Positions 1 to 7,685 of a DNA stretch of 10,000 nt are shown here, piece by piece. Location of the stretch: assembly GCA_963170055.1 (NCBI GenBank), contig CAUJGJ010000006.1:47501-57500 (forward strand), read 5' to 3'. The number at the start of each line of letters is the position of its first letter. Position 1 is the stretch's first letter. The position numbers and the translations under genes were made by a program. This DNA comes from Halisarca cf. caerulea (lineage: Eukaryota; Porifera; Demospongiae; Chondrillida; Halisarcidae). The notes beneath the pieces were generated by a model. The model did not search any database. It saw only the letters and a program-made list of their open reading frames with translations, and was not told the DNA's origin.

Positions 1-293
1 TACAAAATACTTCACAGATCTCGTAGACAATACAACGATTACAGCCTCGACGCGCGAGGAAACAATTCGAAATGGTAGTCTTATCAAACAGTACACAACA
101 CAAAATATACCGCTAATCTTACCGATTATCGACTTAATAAATATTGGCAAGTACACAAACAGAAGTTTGCTACTAGATAACGTCAAAATATTTCTTTTCA
201 GCAAACGACAAGAGTACTGAAGGAGGCCATTTAATTCTTGGTTTCATGACATCATCGATAGCACGCAACTCGAGCGATAGTGGAGTAATGACG
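1..293. other. Non-coding flank downstream of the synthase gene
   Basis: No convincing exon is visible on either strand. The stretch would contain the 3' UTR of the synthase gene at its right end. A short hairpin-like CCTCG/CGAGG pair lies at about 47-61. Near the right end are three CRE-like sites: TGACATCA at about 247, a full TGACGTCA at 289-296, and ACGTCAC at about 301. Confidence 0.4.
230..235 (-). promoter_or_regulatory. Candidate variant poly(A) signal ATTAAA
   Basis: The minus strand reads ATTAAA here, about 58 nt after the TGA of the synthase gene. This is the commonest variant poly(A) hexamer. Its position supports the short third exon being a real 3' end, but a hexamer alone is weak evidence. 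Confidence 0.3.
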
Positions 294-3200
294 TCATTCT
301 ACGTCACGACCATAGGCCTTTTCTTTTCCGGTTATCCCTCTCCATTTACTCAGCTCACTGTTAAGTTTGGCAGTCTTTTTGGACATTTCCACCAACTCAA
401 GCTCCATGTAAAACTGATGGATGAGTTGCATGTTCTGTGGTTTCTTGAAAGAGTGCACAGTGAGGGCATGTTGAAGCTCCCTGTGATGGTAGACATCAGG
501 TGACTTGAACACCTCACCTTTGGAGTAGTCCATGTAGAACAGCTTTGTAGCCTGCAAACCACAAGCAGAGGAACATGTCAGTATAGATGCATTACCAGGC
601 AACATGCAGACTGTGTTGCTAGAAACCTTTCACACAGACAAATGAAATCTGGTGAATTGTAAAGTACTTGCAATTATAAAAATATAACTGCATAAATTCC
701 ATTACAACTGAAGAAGTGAAAACACATTCAATGCTCAATTTATCATGTATGAACGTCCCATCACACAAATAACTTGTGGTGAATGCACACTTGCCATATC
801 AGTGTGAAAACTCAAAATTCATAATAACCCTCTGAGTTTTGTCCCTTGGCGGATTGCGGGACATTCCCCTTTACATAAATGAAGGGTGTATACTTGCACC
901 TCTACCAACACGAAGGGTGTATCTCTACCAACACAAAGGGTGTATCTCTACCAACACAAAGGGTGCATCTCTACCAACACGAAGGGTGTATCTCTACCAA
1001 CACAAAGGGTGCATCTCTACCAACATGAAGGGTGCATCTCTACCAACACAAAGGGTGCATCTCTACCAACACAAAGGGTGCATCTCTACCAACATGAAGG
1101 GTGCATCTCTACCAACACAAAGGGTGCATCTCTACCAACACGAAGGGTGTATCTCTACCAACACAAAGGGCGCATCTCTACCAACACGAAGGGTGTATCT
1201 CTACCAACATGAAGGGTGCATCTCTACCAACACGAAGGGTGCATCTCTACCAACATGAAGGGTGTATCTCTACCAACACGAAGGGTGCATCTATACCAAC
1301 ACGAAGGGTGTATCTCTACCAACACGAAGGGTGTATACTAGCACCTCTACCAACACGAAGGGTGCATCTCTACCAAAACAAAGGGTGTATCTCTACCAAC
1401 ACAAAAGGTGCATCTCTACCAACACAAAGGGTGCATCTCTACCAACACGAAGGGTGTATCTCTATCAACACGAGGGTGTATGCCATATCAGAGTGAGGAC
1501 AACATGTCTAATATAATATTATATACCCTCACAGGAATTGCAGTACTGAAGGTCACATGCTCATCATGTGACTAACCTGATAGGACCAAGTACACTGTAT
1601 GTTTAGTTTCCTACTGACACACCTCCCGAGCTCCACATCCTCATTGTACGACACAACAACATTCCTCAAACAATCCTCAAGCTGAGGCCCCAACTGTCTC
1701 AGAAGTTCTCTACTAAAGATGACACCAGGACCTCCCATGCAGTAGTGTTCGTGTGGTGCTAGCTTGAGCCTCTCTCTGTCCTCCACCTTCCCAAACCCAG
1801 GTGAACCAATGTAAAGGAGGTCAGTAGGGTCCAAAGTACTAAGGAACTCCTCCAGCTGATGGACTCTAACATAGACATCATCATCTGCCCGCATGAACCA
1901 GTTGAACTTCTCAAGGTAGTTGTCGTGCATGTACTTGAGCATCATGAATACCTGTGCACAAGATAAACCATAGAGAACATAAAACGTTACCAACACAGCT
2001 GACAGCACCACTACTCAACACAGCTGACAGCACCACTGCTCAACACAGCTGACGGCACCACTGCTCAACACAGCTGACAGCACCACTGCTCAACACAGCT
2101 GACAGCACCACTGCTCAACACAGCTGACAGGACCACTGCTCAACACAGCTGACAGCACCACTACTCAACACAGCTGACAGCACCACTGCTCAACACAGCT
2201 GACGGCACCACTGCTCAACACAGCTGACAGCACCACTGCTCAACACAGCTGACAGCACCACTGCTCAACACAGCTGACAGGACCACTGCTCAACACAGCT
2301 GACAGCACCACTACTCAACACAGCTGACAAGACCAGTGCTCAACACAGCTGACAGGACCACTGCTCAACACAGCTGACAGCACCACTGCTTAACACAGCT
2401 GACGGCACCACTGATCAACACAGCTGACAGGACCACTGCTCAACACAGCTGACAGGACCACTGCTCAACACAGCTGACAGCACCACTGCTCAACACAGCT
2501 GACAGGACCACTGCTCAACACAGCTGACAGCACCACTGCTCAACACAGCTGACAGCACCACTGCTCAACACAGCTGACGGCACCACTGCTCAACACAGCT
2601 GACAGCACCACTGCTCAACACAGCTGACAGCACCACTGATCAACACAGCTGACAGCACCACTGCTCAACACAGCTGACAGGACCACTGCTCAACACAGCT
2701 GACAGCACCACTGCTCAACACAGCTGACAGGACCACTGCTCAACACAGCTGACAGCACCACTGCTCAACACAGCTGACAGCACCACTGCTCAACACAGCT
2801 GACAGCACCACTGCTCAACACAGCTGATAGGTGCAGTGCTCAACACAGCTGACAGCACCACTGCTCAACACACACTACACAGTAACCAATACTGAAGGCC
2901 GAAGAGATTATGGGTCAGACGCAATGTGCAAACTCCACACCAACTCGACCATAGATCTATGGCTAAACTGACAATGTATTTGATGTAGCTACCAAGCACC
3001 TACCTTCTTTTGAGGTGGGTAAGTATCGTCCACTCCCGGTAGATGCACAACAGGTAATCCTTGATTATCGCCAGGAGACGAAAAGAAGACAATATGGGAG
3101 GCCCGCGCTCCCCAGGTTTTAAAAATGACGTCTGCTCGCGTACTCAGCAGGGTTTGTGCAGTAATAACACCGATAAAAAGTGGCTTTCGCATGTTCAATT

Positions 3201-3462
3201 CATTCGATATCAGACGTGGTCTGGATTTCGAGACAGCTGCTGCCTTACGACCGGCTAGAGTTGGTACAATGACAGGAAGGTCCTGCCCACTGTCTTCTCT
3301 CCCCTTTGGGTCCCGAGAGTTTATTGATGAGTGAATATTTGATGATTGAATGTTCTCCTCTATACTCAATATCCCTAAACGCAAGGTATTAACCACCAAA
3401 ATAGTCAACAAAATTAAGCACAAACATCCAAAAAGCTTCCTTCGCCGCCATTTTAATATCAT
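294..3462 (-). CDS. CHSY1: Chondroitin sulfate synthase-like glycosyltransferase (three exons, short form)
   Basis: Exons are 3462-3004, 1951-1577 and 551-294. Both introns join in phase 0: donor AAG|GTAGGT with acceptor GCACAG|GTA, and donor CAG|GTTAGT with acceptor TTTGCAG|GCT. The product is 363 residues. It starts with a short basic segment and a signal anchor (about residues 10-28), as in Golgi type II enzymes. Next come a stem and the family block GVITAQTLLSTRA, then GVDDTYPPQKK, FMMLKYMHDNYLEKF, the metal-binding RADDDVYV (DDD at about 176-178), YCMGGPGVIFSRELL and NEDVELGRCV. This matches the N-terminal beta-1,3-glucuronyltransferase-like domain of CHSY1/CHSY3, which polymerises chondroitin with UDP-sugars. 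The vertebrate enzyme is about 800 residues with a second, C-terminal GalNAc-transferase domain, and that domain is not here. Either this is a one-domain form, or more exons lie beyond position 1 (a weak donor ACA|GTGAGC sits at 358-357). Family assignment is firm, but the true C-terminus is not. Confidence 0.85.
886..1480. repeat. 23 bp minisatellite in synthase intron 2 (about 25 copies)
   Basis: The tandem unit is GGGTGYATCTCTACCAACAC followed by RAA, 23 bp long. Copies differ mainly at C/T in GGTGYAT and among ACGAA, ACAAA and ATGAA. Some units carry a longer insert (TATACTAGCACC, near 890 and 1330). The array lies wholly within the intron spanning 1576-552. Because 23 is not divisible by 3, each plus-strand frame cycles through the same three peptides. 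This produces long stop-free frames that are not genes. Confidence 0.95.
1990..2870. repeat. 25 bp minisatellite in synthase intron 1 (about 35 copies)
   Basis: The unit is CAACACAGCTGACAGCACCA followed by CTGCT, 25 bp, in an unbroken array. It begins about 40 bp upstream (in gene sense) of exon 2 and fills most of the intron at 3003-1952. Variant units (CGGC, CAGG, CTACT, CTGAT) are arranged non-randomly. The first twelve units form two copies of the same six-unit order, 150 bp apart. Each unit carries the E-box-like palindrome CAGCTG. Confidence 0.95.
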
Positions 3463-3543
3463 GTCGCAATCGTGGTGACCTCCTTATTAGCTCAAATGAC
3501 GTCAACCGATCAATTGAATGAATTAGACACGAAAACAATGTCT
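3463..3543 (-). promoter_or_regulatory. 81 bp spacer between MRPL45 stop and synthase start, with a CRE site
   Basis: The spacer must hold the synthase 5' UTR or promoter and the MRPL45 3' UTR. It contains a full palindromic CRE, TGACGTCA, at 3497-3504, 35 bp before the synthase ATG. CREs bind CREB/ATF factors in animals. There is no canonical AATAAA here. An AATAAG lies at 3488-3483, and a true AATAAA occurs only inside the synthase first exon at 3325-3320. Promoter function is inferred. Confidence 0.45.
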
Positions 3544-4604
3544 CTAACTAGTAGCATGCTTGGGAGCAGGCATGAGCTTACCCGCTATTCTCCAAGAACT
3601 GTTAGGATCGACAATATGTCGTTCCATCACTACATAGTCAACAACAGTTCTTGGTTCAGTGGGATGGCCTCGATAGAGACGCCCACTTTTGTCATACACA
3701 GCCAGAACCTAGCGGAATGCAAAGCAAGTCATGTCAAACAATTGGTTGTACAGGGCTTCCTGGATCCCTACCCGTACCTGTTGTGTGTGTATGCGCACCA
3801 CCACTTGAGCAAAGAGGTTGTCCTTGGTTGTCATGGGGGCTACCTTAGCAACCAGCACATGAGGACGCTCCACTTCCTCCACCAACTCCCAGACAAAATG
3901 CTTGTCATCAAACTCCGATTTCAAACTCTGAGGGAGTTTACACATATCTGTTATACTAAGATGCACAAATAACTCAAATGTCCAAGAACCACACACACAG
4001 TGTTCTCCCCAGGTACCCTAAGGTATGCCGGGCCAACATGCCTTCTTTACTAATATCTAATACTATTTGACAATGTAGGGAAAAATCACCCATGCATTCA
4101 TAGATTATTGAAAATCTATGTTTAGTACAAATCATGCTAGTGCCCAAACTGAAGCTGCAAGCAATTTGTGATGCATTGTATGTATACATATATGATGATG
4201 TATGTATGCATGTATGTGTCATGGTGTGGGGGCAAAAGTTGGGTGGATCAAAGGGTACCGCGGGCTTACATTCACGATGTAGCCCTGCTACTCTGATGTA
4301 GCCCAGGTCAAGGGTCTTGTCAATCTCCTCCCAGCCAAAACCCATTCATGCCTCATTAATTAATAGCTGTCAATTGTCACATTTTGCAGTGTTTTGCTTC
4401 ACCATGACACATAATAGTTGTATCCTGCCTTGGTGTGCTACAGCAACATAAAGTGCACATTAATTGACCTCGGGCTGCGCCTGAGGTCAATTAATTAGCA
4501 CTTTATGGCTACTGTAACACACCAAGGCAGGATACAACTATTACATGTATGTACATATTCAACATGTCTGAAATTATTTCTGGGGAGAACACTGCACACA
4601 TATG

Positions 4605-4660
<56 letters not shown>

Positions 4661-4662
4661 CC

Positions 4663-4724
<62 letters not shown>

Positions 4725-5518
4725 AGCACACCCAGCCAAACATGCAGAAACATGCATACAAACAACACACATTCAATGCATTCTCAGTTGTGAGCATTCT
4801 TAGCTTCTCCTTCATCCTCCCTTGCAACGCAGCATTTGTAGCAACAAACATGTCCTGAACACGACGAGCAAACTCTATAGGTAGGTACGGATCTACCTTA
4901 CGCAACTTTCTTCTTATAGTTGCAATGCTGTACAGAGTGGAGAGTGACTCCTTTGAATCTGCCCATCTCTGAGAACGACCCTGCAAAGCAGAGAAGAAGA
5001 CAGCCGCAGTGTTACAAGCAGGCACATAAACCATAGAGGAGGCTGAAAAGGTTACTTCATAACTCTAGCAAGAAAAGATGATAAATGGATACACTAACAC
5101 TACGTTATTCACCAATTTGGAGGAGATAGGAGCTCTGTCTTTCTTCTCTAAAGGCGCATGCTCAAAGAGAAGTCTGTCTATAGAGAGAAGCAAACACAAT
5201 GTAGTCTAATACTCCTAAATAGACGTTACAGAGAACATTTAGCTCACTTAACGAAGCTATGGCCATGGGCCACTTCATAGCCCTAAAACCCTGAGTTTCT
5301 GTTCGCAAAGGGGATTTTAGTCTGCTTCTAACATACTCCCTTGCCTTCTTGAATCGTTTTGCTAAATACTTGTCTCTAGTAAACCCGCCAAATTCCGTGC
5401 TCTTGAATCTCACAGGTTGATGGAAAACATAGAGTGCCTGCATACACTGCAGCGAAGAACATCGAAAGAAGTAAACTTCAGTTCTGCAAACACGAAGTGT
5501 ACTTTTAAGGGCAGCCAT
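3544..5518 (-). CDS. MRPL45: Mitochondrial large ribosomal subunit protein mL45 (five exons, complete)
   Basis: Exons are 5518-5248, 5177-5113, 4980-4769, 3955-3778 and 3708-3544. Phases agree throughout and give 296 residues; human MRPL45 is about 306. The N-terminus is basic and hydrophobic with few acids, as expected of a mitochondrial presequence, and continues into a Lys/Arg-rich block (DKYLAKRFKKAREYVRSRLK). The Tim44-like domain follows, with matches to the human protein at IRRKLRKVDPYLP, FARRVQDMFVATN, VWELVEEVERPHVL, AQVVVRIHTQQ, LAVYDKSGRL and VVDYVVMERHIVDPNSSWRI. In the mitoribosome mL45 lies near the exit tunnel and helps dock the ribosome to the inner membrane. I chose the ATG at 5518 (AAAATGG context). 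An in-frame ATG at 5533 has a poorer context. The exon 3 donor (4769, or 4771 with another acceptor) is the least certain junction. Confidence 0.92.
4412..4543. repeat. Near-perfect 130 bp palindrome in MRPL45 intron 3
   Basis: The left arm begins TAATAGTTGTATCCTGCC and the right arm ends with its complement GGCAGGATACAACTATTA. Arms of about 65 bp pair with few mismatches and one indel around a loop of about 3 nt (TGC at 4476-4478). The inner stem includes AATTGACCTC/GAGGTCAATT. It looks like a fold-back element or a palindromic MITE. TA occurs at both ends, which would fit a TA target duplication, but this cannot be proven from one copy. Confidence 0.85.
4594..4730. repeat. (CA)n microsatellite in MRPL45 intron 3
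   Basis: A dinucleotide tract with rare interruptions (CAAACACCAAC near 4656, CAAAC near 4712). It starts about 50 bp right of the palindrome and ends close to the exon 3 donor. In the MRPL45 transcript it reads (UG)n. Cys/Val- and His/Thr-rich reading frames here are artefacts of the repeat. Confidence 0.97.
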
Positions 5519-5564
5519 TTTGACTTTGACCATTCATGCATGCAGTGCAGACCTTCTAATAAAT
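5519..5564. promoter_or_regulatory. 46 bp divergent intergenic region (MRPL45 / ACBD4/5)
   Basis: The start codons of MRPL45 (minus, 5518) and the acyl-CoA-binding gene (plus, 5565) are 46 bp apart, or 31 bp if MRPL45 starts at 5533. The gap must contain or adjoin a bidirectional promoter. It has the palindrome TGCATGCA at 5537-5544 and no clear TATA box. Transcription starts probably fall inside the gap or within the opposite gene. Confidence 0.6.
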
Positions 5565-6047
5565 ATGGCTGAAGGCAACGATATCGAGTCCAAATTCCGA
5601 AGTGCTGTTTCTATGATTCAATCTCTTCCTAAAGAAGGTGAACTTAGATAAAGTATTCGATTAAACGTTCTTACATCTTTTTCTATCCATGCTTTTAAGG
5701 TCCCTATCAGTCATCTAACGAAACAAAACTAAAGGTATGCAGAGGACCCTATAGCTAGGGTCATAATTGCTCTGGTGTGGCATTCACTATTGTCAAGGAT
5801 GTGTCTAATCCGCTAGCCTACCATTGTACTCTGTGTTTGTGGTGTTGTACTCCATTAACTTGTGGGATGACTGCAGTGAGTGTGCATGTGTGCTCTCGAT
5901 CACATGTATGTCACGTGTTTACCCTTCCTTTGTTGATGCAGTTTTATGCCTTGTACAAGCAGTCCACAATTGGTCCATGCAATACATCACGACCCGGATT
6001 CTGGGATTATGTGAACCGTGTTAAATGGTGAGGTGTGTGTGTTAGTG

Positions 6048-6082
<35 letters not shown>

Positions 6083-6447
6083 GTGTCTGTGTCTGTGTGT
6101 GTGTTCAGGGGCGTAGCGAGGGGGGTGCAAAAGGGGCCAATGCCCCCCTTTTTTAGAATTTCACAATCAAAAATTATTTTGATCCTTTTAAATAAGAACA
6201 TGTAACTCCTTACATTACTCCCAAAGTCAGAAAATTTTCCAGGAAACTTGAAAAGAATTGACTTTTCTCTTCAAAGAGAGCTTTGAAAGATTCTAAACTA
6301 CCCTTTTGAGTTGCTTTATCGCCCTATATAATTAGCGTGTGTGGCAACCGTTTCACGGAGTAGAAGCCTGCTACTTACACGTGGGCGTGACCACAAATTT
6401 GCTCATTTCTTTGCCCCCCCTTTTCTAAATTCCTGGCTACACCCCTG

Positions 6448-6493
<46 letters not shown>

Positions 6494-6498
6494 ATGCG

Positions 6499-6534
<36 letters not shown>

Positions 6535-7216
6535 TGCGTGTGTGTGTGCTGTAGGCAGTAGTGAGGTGTGTACAGATGTGGGGTAGGTAGTGATAGTTTT
6601 GTTGCTGTGCTGCAGGGATGCCTGGAATACTCTGGGAGATATGTCCAAGGAAGAAGCGATGAGGCACTACGTGGATGAACTGAAGAAGGTTAAGTCTTGT
6701 TCAGCAACTATTGTTGAAGGGGCAATGCCTTACGTTCCTTGTGCACTTGAAGGAATGACTGTTTTGTTTTTGCTCTAAATAGATTCTTGAAGGTATGCCT
6801 CAGTCCAAGGAGCTAGTACATTTGATGTCCAGCAACGACAACCTGTGAGTGTTTGGAGTCCACTGTCCCCTGTCCCTTGCCGTATGTCTCCACTGTCCAC
6901 TGTCCCTTGCTGTATGTCTCCACTGTCCCCTGTCCCTTGCCGTATGTCTCCACTGTGACTCTTGACGTCTTTGCTCTCAGTGTCTCTAAGAATGTGGTCC
7001 CTCCTCTACCAAATGATGAAGACGATGAGTTCTATGACTCCCCAGAGCCCTTACCTCCTCCTGTGCAGGCAGTAGACGACCAAGAACACAAGGAGGAAGA
7101 AGAGGCTGAACTAGTTGCAGAACGTGCACTAAGTGAGCAAGGCCATAGTCAAACGAATGACCCATCACTACAGCAACCTCAGGTTCAGAGGCAGCAGCAG
7201 CAGGAGCAGCAGCAGC

Positions 7217-7250
<34 letters not shown>

Positions 7251-7409
7251 GCATGGTCAACAACAACAGCTACGTAGTGTTGCTAATGTCTGTAGTAATG
7301 TGGAGAAGAGCCTTCAACATGTGAACACAACCATTCAGAACATCCTGCAGCGGCTGACTGTTCTAGAACAGCTGATCAAGGCTCAGTCTCAGGACCAGCA
7401 GGTCAGCTT

Positions 7410-7474
<65 letters not shown>

Positions 7475-7685
7475 GCCACATGTACTGACCAGAACCACAC
7501 TCACGTGTATTCACTACCCCTTGGTTTGCTACATCTTGTCTTGTCCCTTGTAGAGAACTGACCCTCATGGTGAAGGACTGTTAGTGTCTTGGCTGAGCAG
7601 TCCCTGGAAGATCCTTGCTCTGCTAATCCTTTGGCCAGCAGTTGTTAACTTGGTTTTTAAACTAGTGAAGTTTTACCTCTTGTGA
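5565..7685 (+). CDS. ACBD5: Acyl-CoA-binding domain protein 4/5-like, tail-anchored (seven exons, complete)
   Basis: Exons are 5565-5637, 5700-5734, 5942-6027, 6616-6688, 6783-6844, 6981-7401 and 7554-7685. All phases agree and give 293 residues. Residues about 8-98 form an acyl-CoA-binding (ACBP) domain, with FRSAVSMIQSLPKEGPYQSS, FYALYKQ, SRPGFWD and KWDAWNTLGDMSKEEAM. An acidic FFAT-like motif follows, EFYDSPE at about 126-132. Then come 15 glutamines (186-200), a heptad-like stretch to about 250, and a hydrophobic C-terminal anchor (about 270-285, LALLILWPAVVNLVF) with a short basic end. ACBD5 binds very-long-chain acyl-CoA on peroxisomes and tethers them to the ER through VAP proteins, and this domain order supports the same role. 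At 293 residues it is nearer ACBD4 in length than ACBD5, so it may be co-orthologous to both. The start has AAT ATGG context. Confidence 0.93.
6028..6105 (+). repeat. (GT)n tract directly after the ACBD4/5 exon 3 donor
   Basis: The intron begins G|GTGAGGTGTG and runs straight into a slightly interrupted GT tract, up to the left end of the hAT-like element. The tract resumes on the other side of that element. Confidence 0.93.
6106..6447. mobile_element. 342 bp hAT-like non-autonomous element (MITE) in ACBD4/5 intron 3
   Basis: The left end reads CAGGGGCGTAGCGAGG. The right end, reverse-complemented, reads CAGGGGTGTAGCCAGG followed by a similar AAAAGGGG-containing stretch. The CAGGGG...GTAGC terminal inverted repeat is typical of hAT-superfamily elements. 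The interior is AT-rich with no transposase frame. Both flanks are GT repeat, so the expected 8 bp target duplication cannot be read cleanly. The insertion seems to have split one GT microsatellite. Confidence 0.8.
6448..6551 (+). repeat. (GT)n tract right of the hAT-like element
   Basis: A GT tract with TACATGCGTACATG and GAGTGCG interruptions, ending about 65 bp before the acceptor of ACBD4/5 exon 4. It is probably the other half of the tract at 6028-6105. Confidence 0.95.
6860..6956 (+). repeat. 30 bp tandem repeat in ACBD4/5 intron 5 (about 3.2 copies)
   Basis: The unit is CCACTGTCCCCTGTCCCTTG followed by CCGTATGTCT. Three full copies start at 6860, 6890 and 6920, followed by a partial copy. 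It is pyrimidine-rich and makes up most of a 136 nt intron (6845-6980). Confidence 0.92.
7027..7047 (+). other. FFAT-like VAP-binding motif in the ACBD4/5 protein
   Basis: These codons read EFYDSPE, preceded by the acidic run NDEDD. The FFAT consensus is EFFDAxE with an acidic lead-in. Position 3 Tyr and position 5 Ser are accepted variants, and E1, F2, D4 and E7 all match. It sits between the ACBP domain and the coiled coil, where ACBD4 and ACBD5 carry theirs. Confidence 0.75.
7207..7251 (+). repeat. CAG/CAA polyglutamine tract in ACBD4/5 exon 6
   Basis: Fifteen glutamine codons in a row: three CAG, eleven CAA and one CAG. They are flanked by further Q-rich sequence (QRQQQQE before, HGQQQQ after). 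The long pure CAA run suggests slippage. It lies in a presumed disordered linker between the FFAT-like motif and the coiled coil. Confidence 0.93.
7413..7470 (+). repeat. (GT)n tract in ACBD4/5 intron 6
   Basis: A pure GT run beginning about 11 nt after the exon 6 donor (CAG|GTCAGC) and filling over a third of the 152 nt intron. In-frame read-through would give a Cys/Val repeat. Confidence 0.96.

Noticed and set aside
839..1516. Long plus-strand frames with Gly-Cys-Ile-Ser-Thr-Asn repeats, like a repetitive secreted protein
   Set aside because: They are the 23 bp minisatellite read in three frames and lie inside an intron of the synthase gene. They have no flanking coding sequence.
886..2870. 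Possible CRISPR-like arrays (23-25 bp repeats)
   Set aside because: The repeats are directly contiguous with no unique spacers, and the DNA is eukaryotic. These are minisatellites.
3472..3972. Plus-strand frame of about 166 codons
   Set aside because: It is antisense to the last two MRPL45 exons, which have a clear homologous reading on the minus strand with matching splice phases.
4180..4222. TATA/ATG-rich stretch as a promoter or tRNA remnant
   Set aside because: It is simple-sequence (TGTA)n-like intronic DNA with no tRNA fold and no gene start nearby.
3974..4345. Minus-strand frame of about 123 codons
   Set aside because: It falls in MRPL45 intron 3, has low complexity (His/Thr, Tyr) and no recognisable domain. 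The exon before and after join in phase without it.
4495..4860. Cys/Val-rich and His/Thr-rich frames over CA repeats (also near 6403-6648, 8638-9073 and 9646-9919)
   Set aside because: They are translations of dinucleotide microsatellites in introns.
5777..6031. Plus-strand frame of 84 codons as a separate gene
   Set aside because: It is intron 2 of ACBD4/5 read through into exon 3. Only the FYALYKQ...VKW part is real.
6841..6850. In-frame TGA after AACCTG as the end of a short ACBP-only protein
   Set aside because: The same bases form a strong donor CT|GTGAGT whose phase matches the exon 6 acceptor. A short retained-intron form cannot be excluded.
6853..7473. Single 206-codon plus-strand frame as an unspliced gene
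   Set aside because: Its middle is the real ACBD4/5 exon 6, but its ends read through the 30 bp intronic repeat and the (GT)n of intron 6. The spliced model gives the ACBP domain upstream and the membrane anchor downstream.
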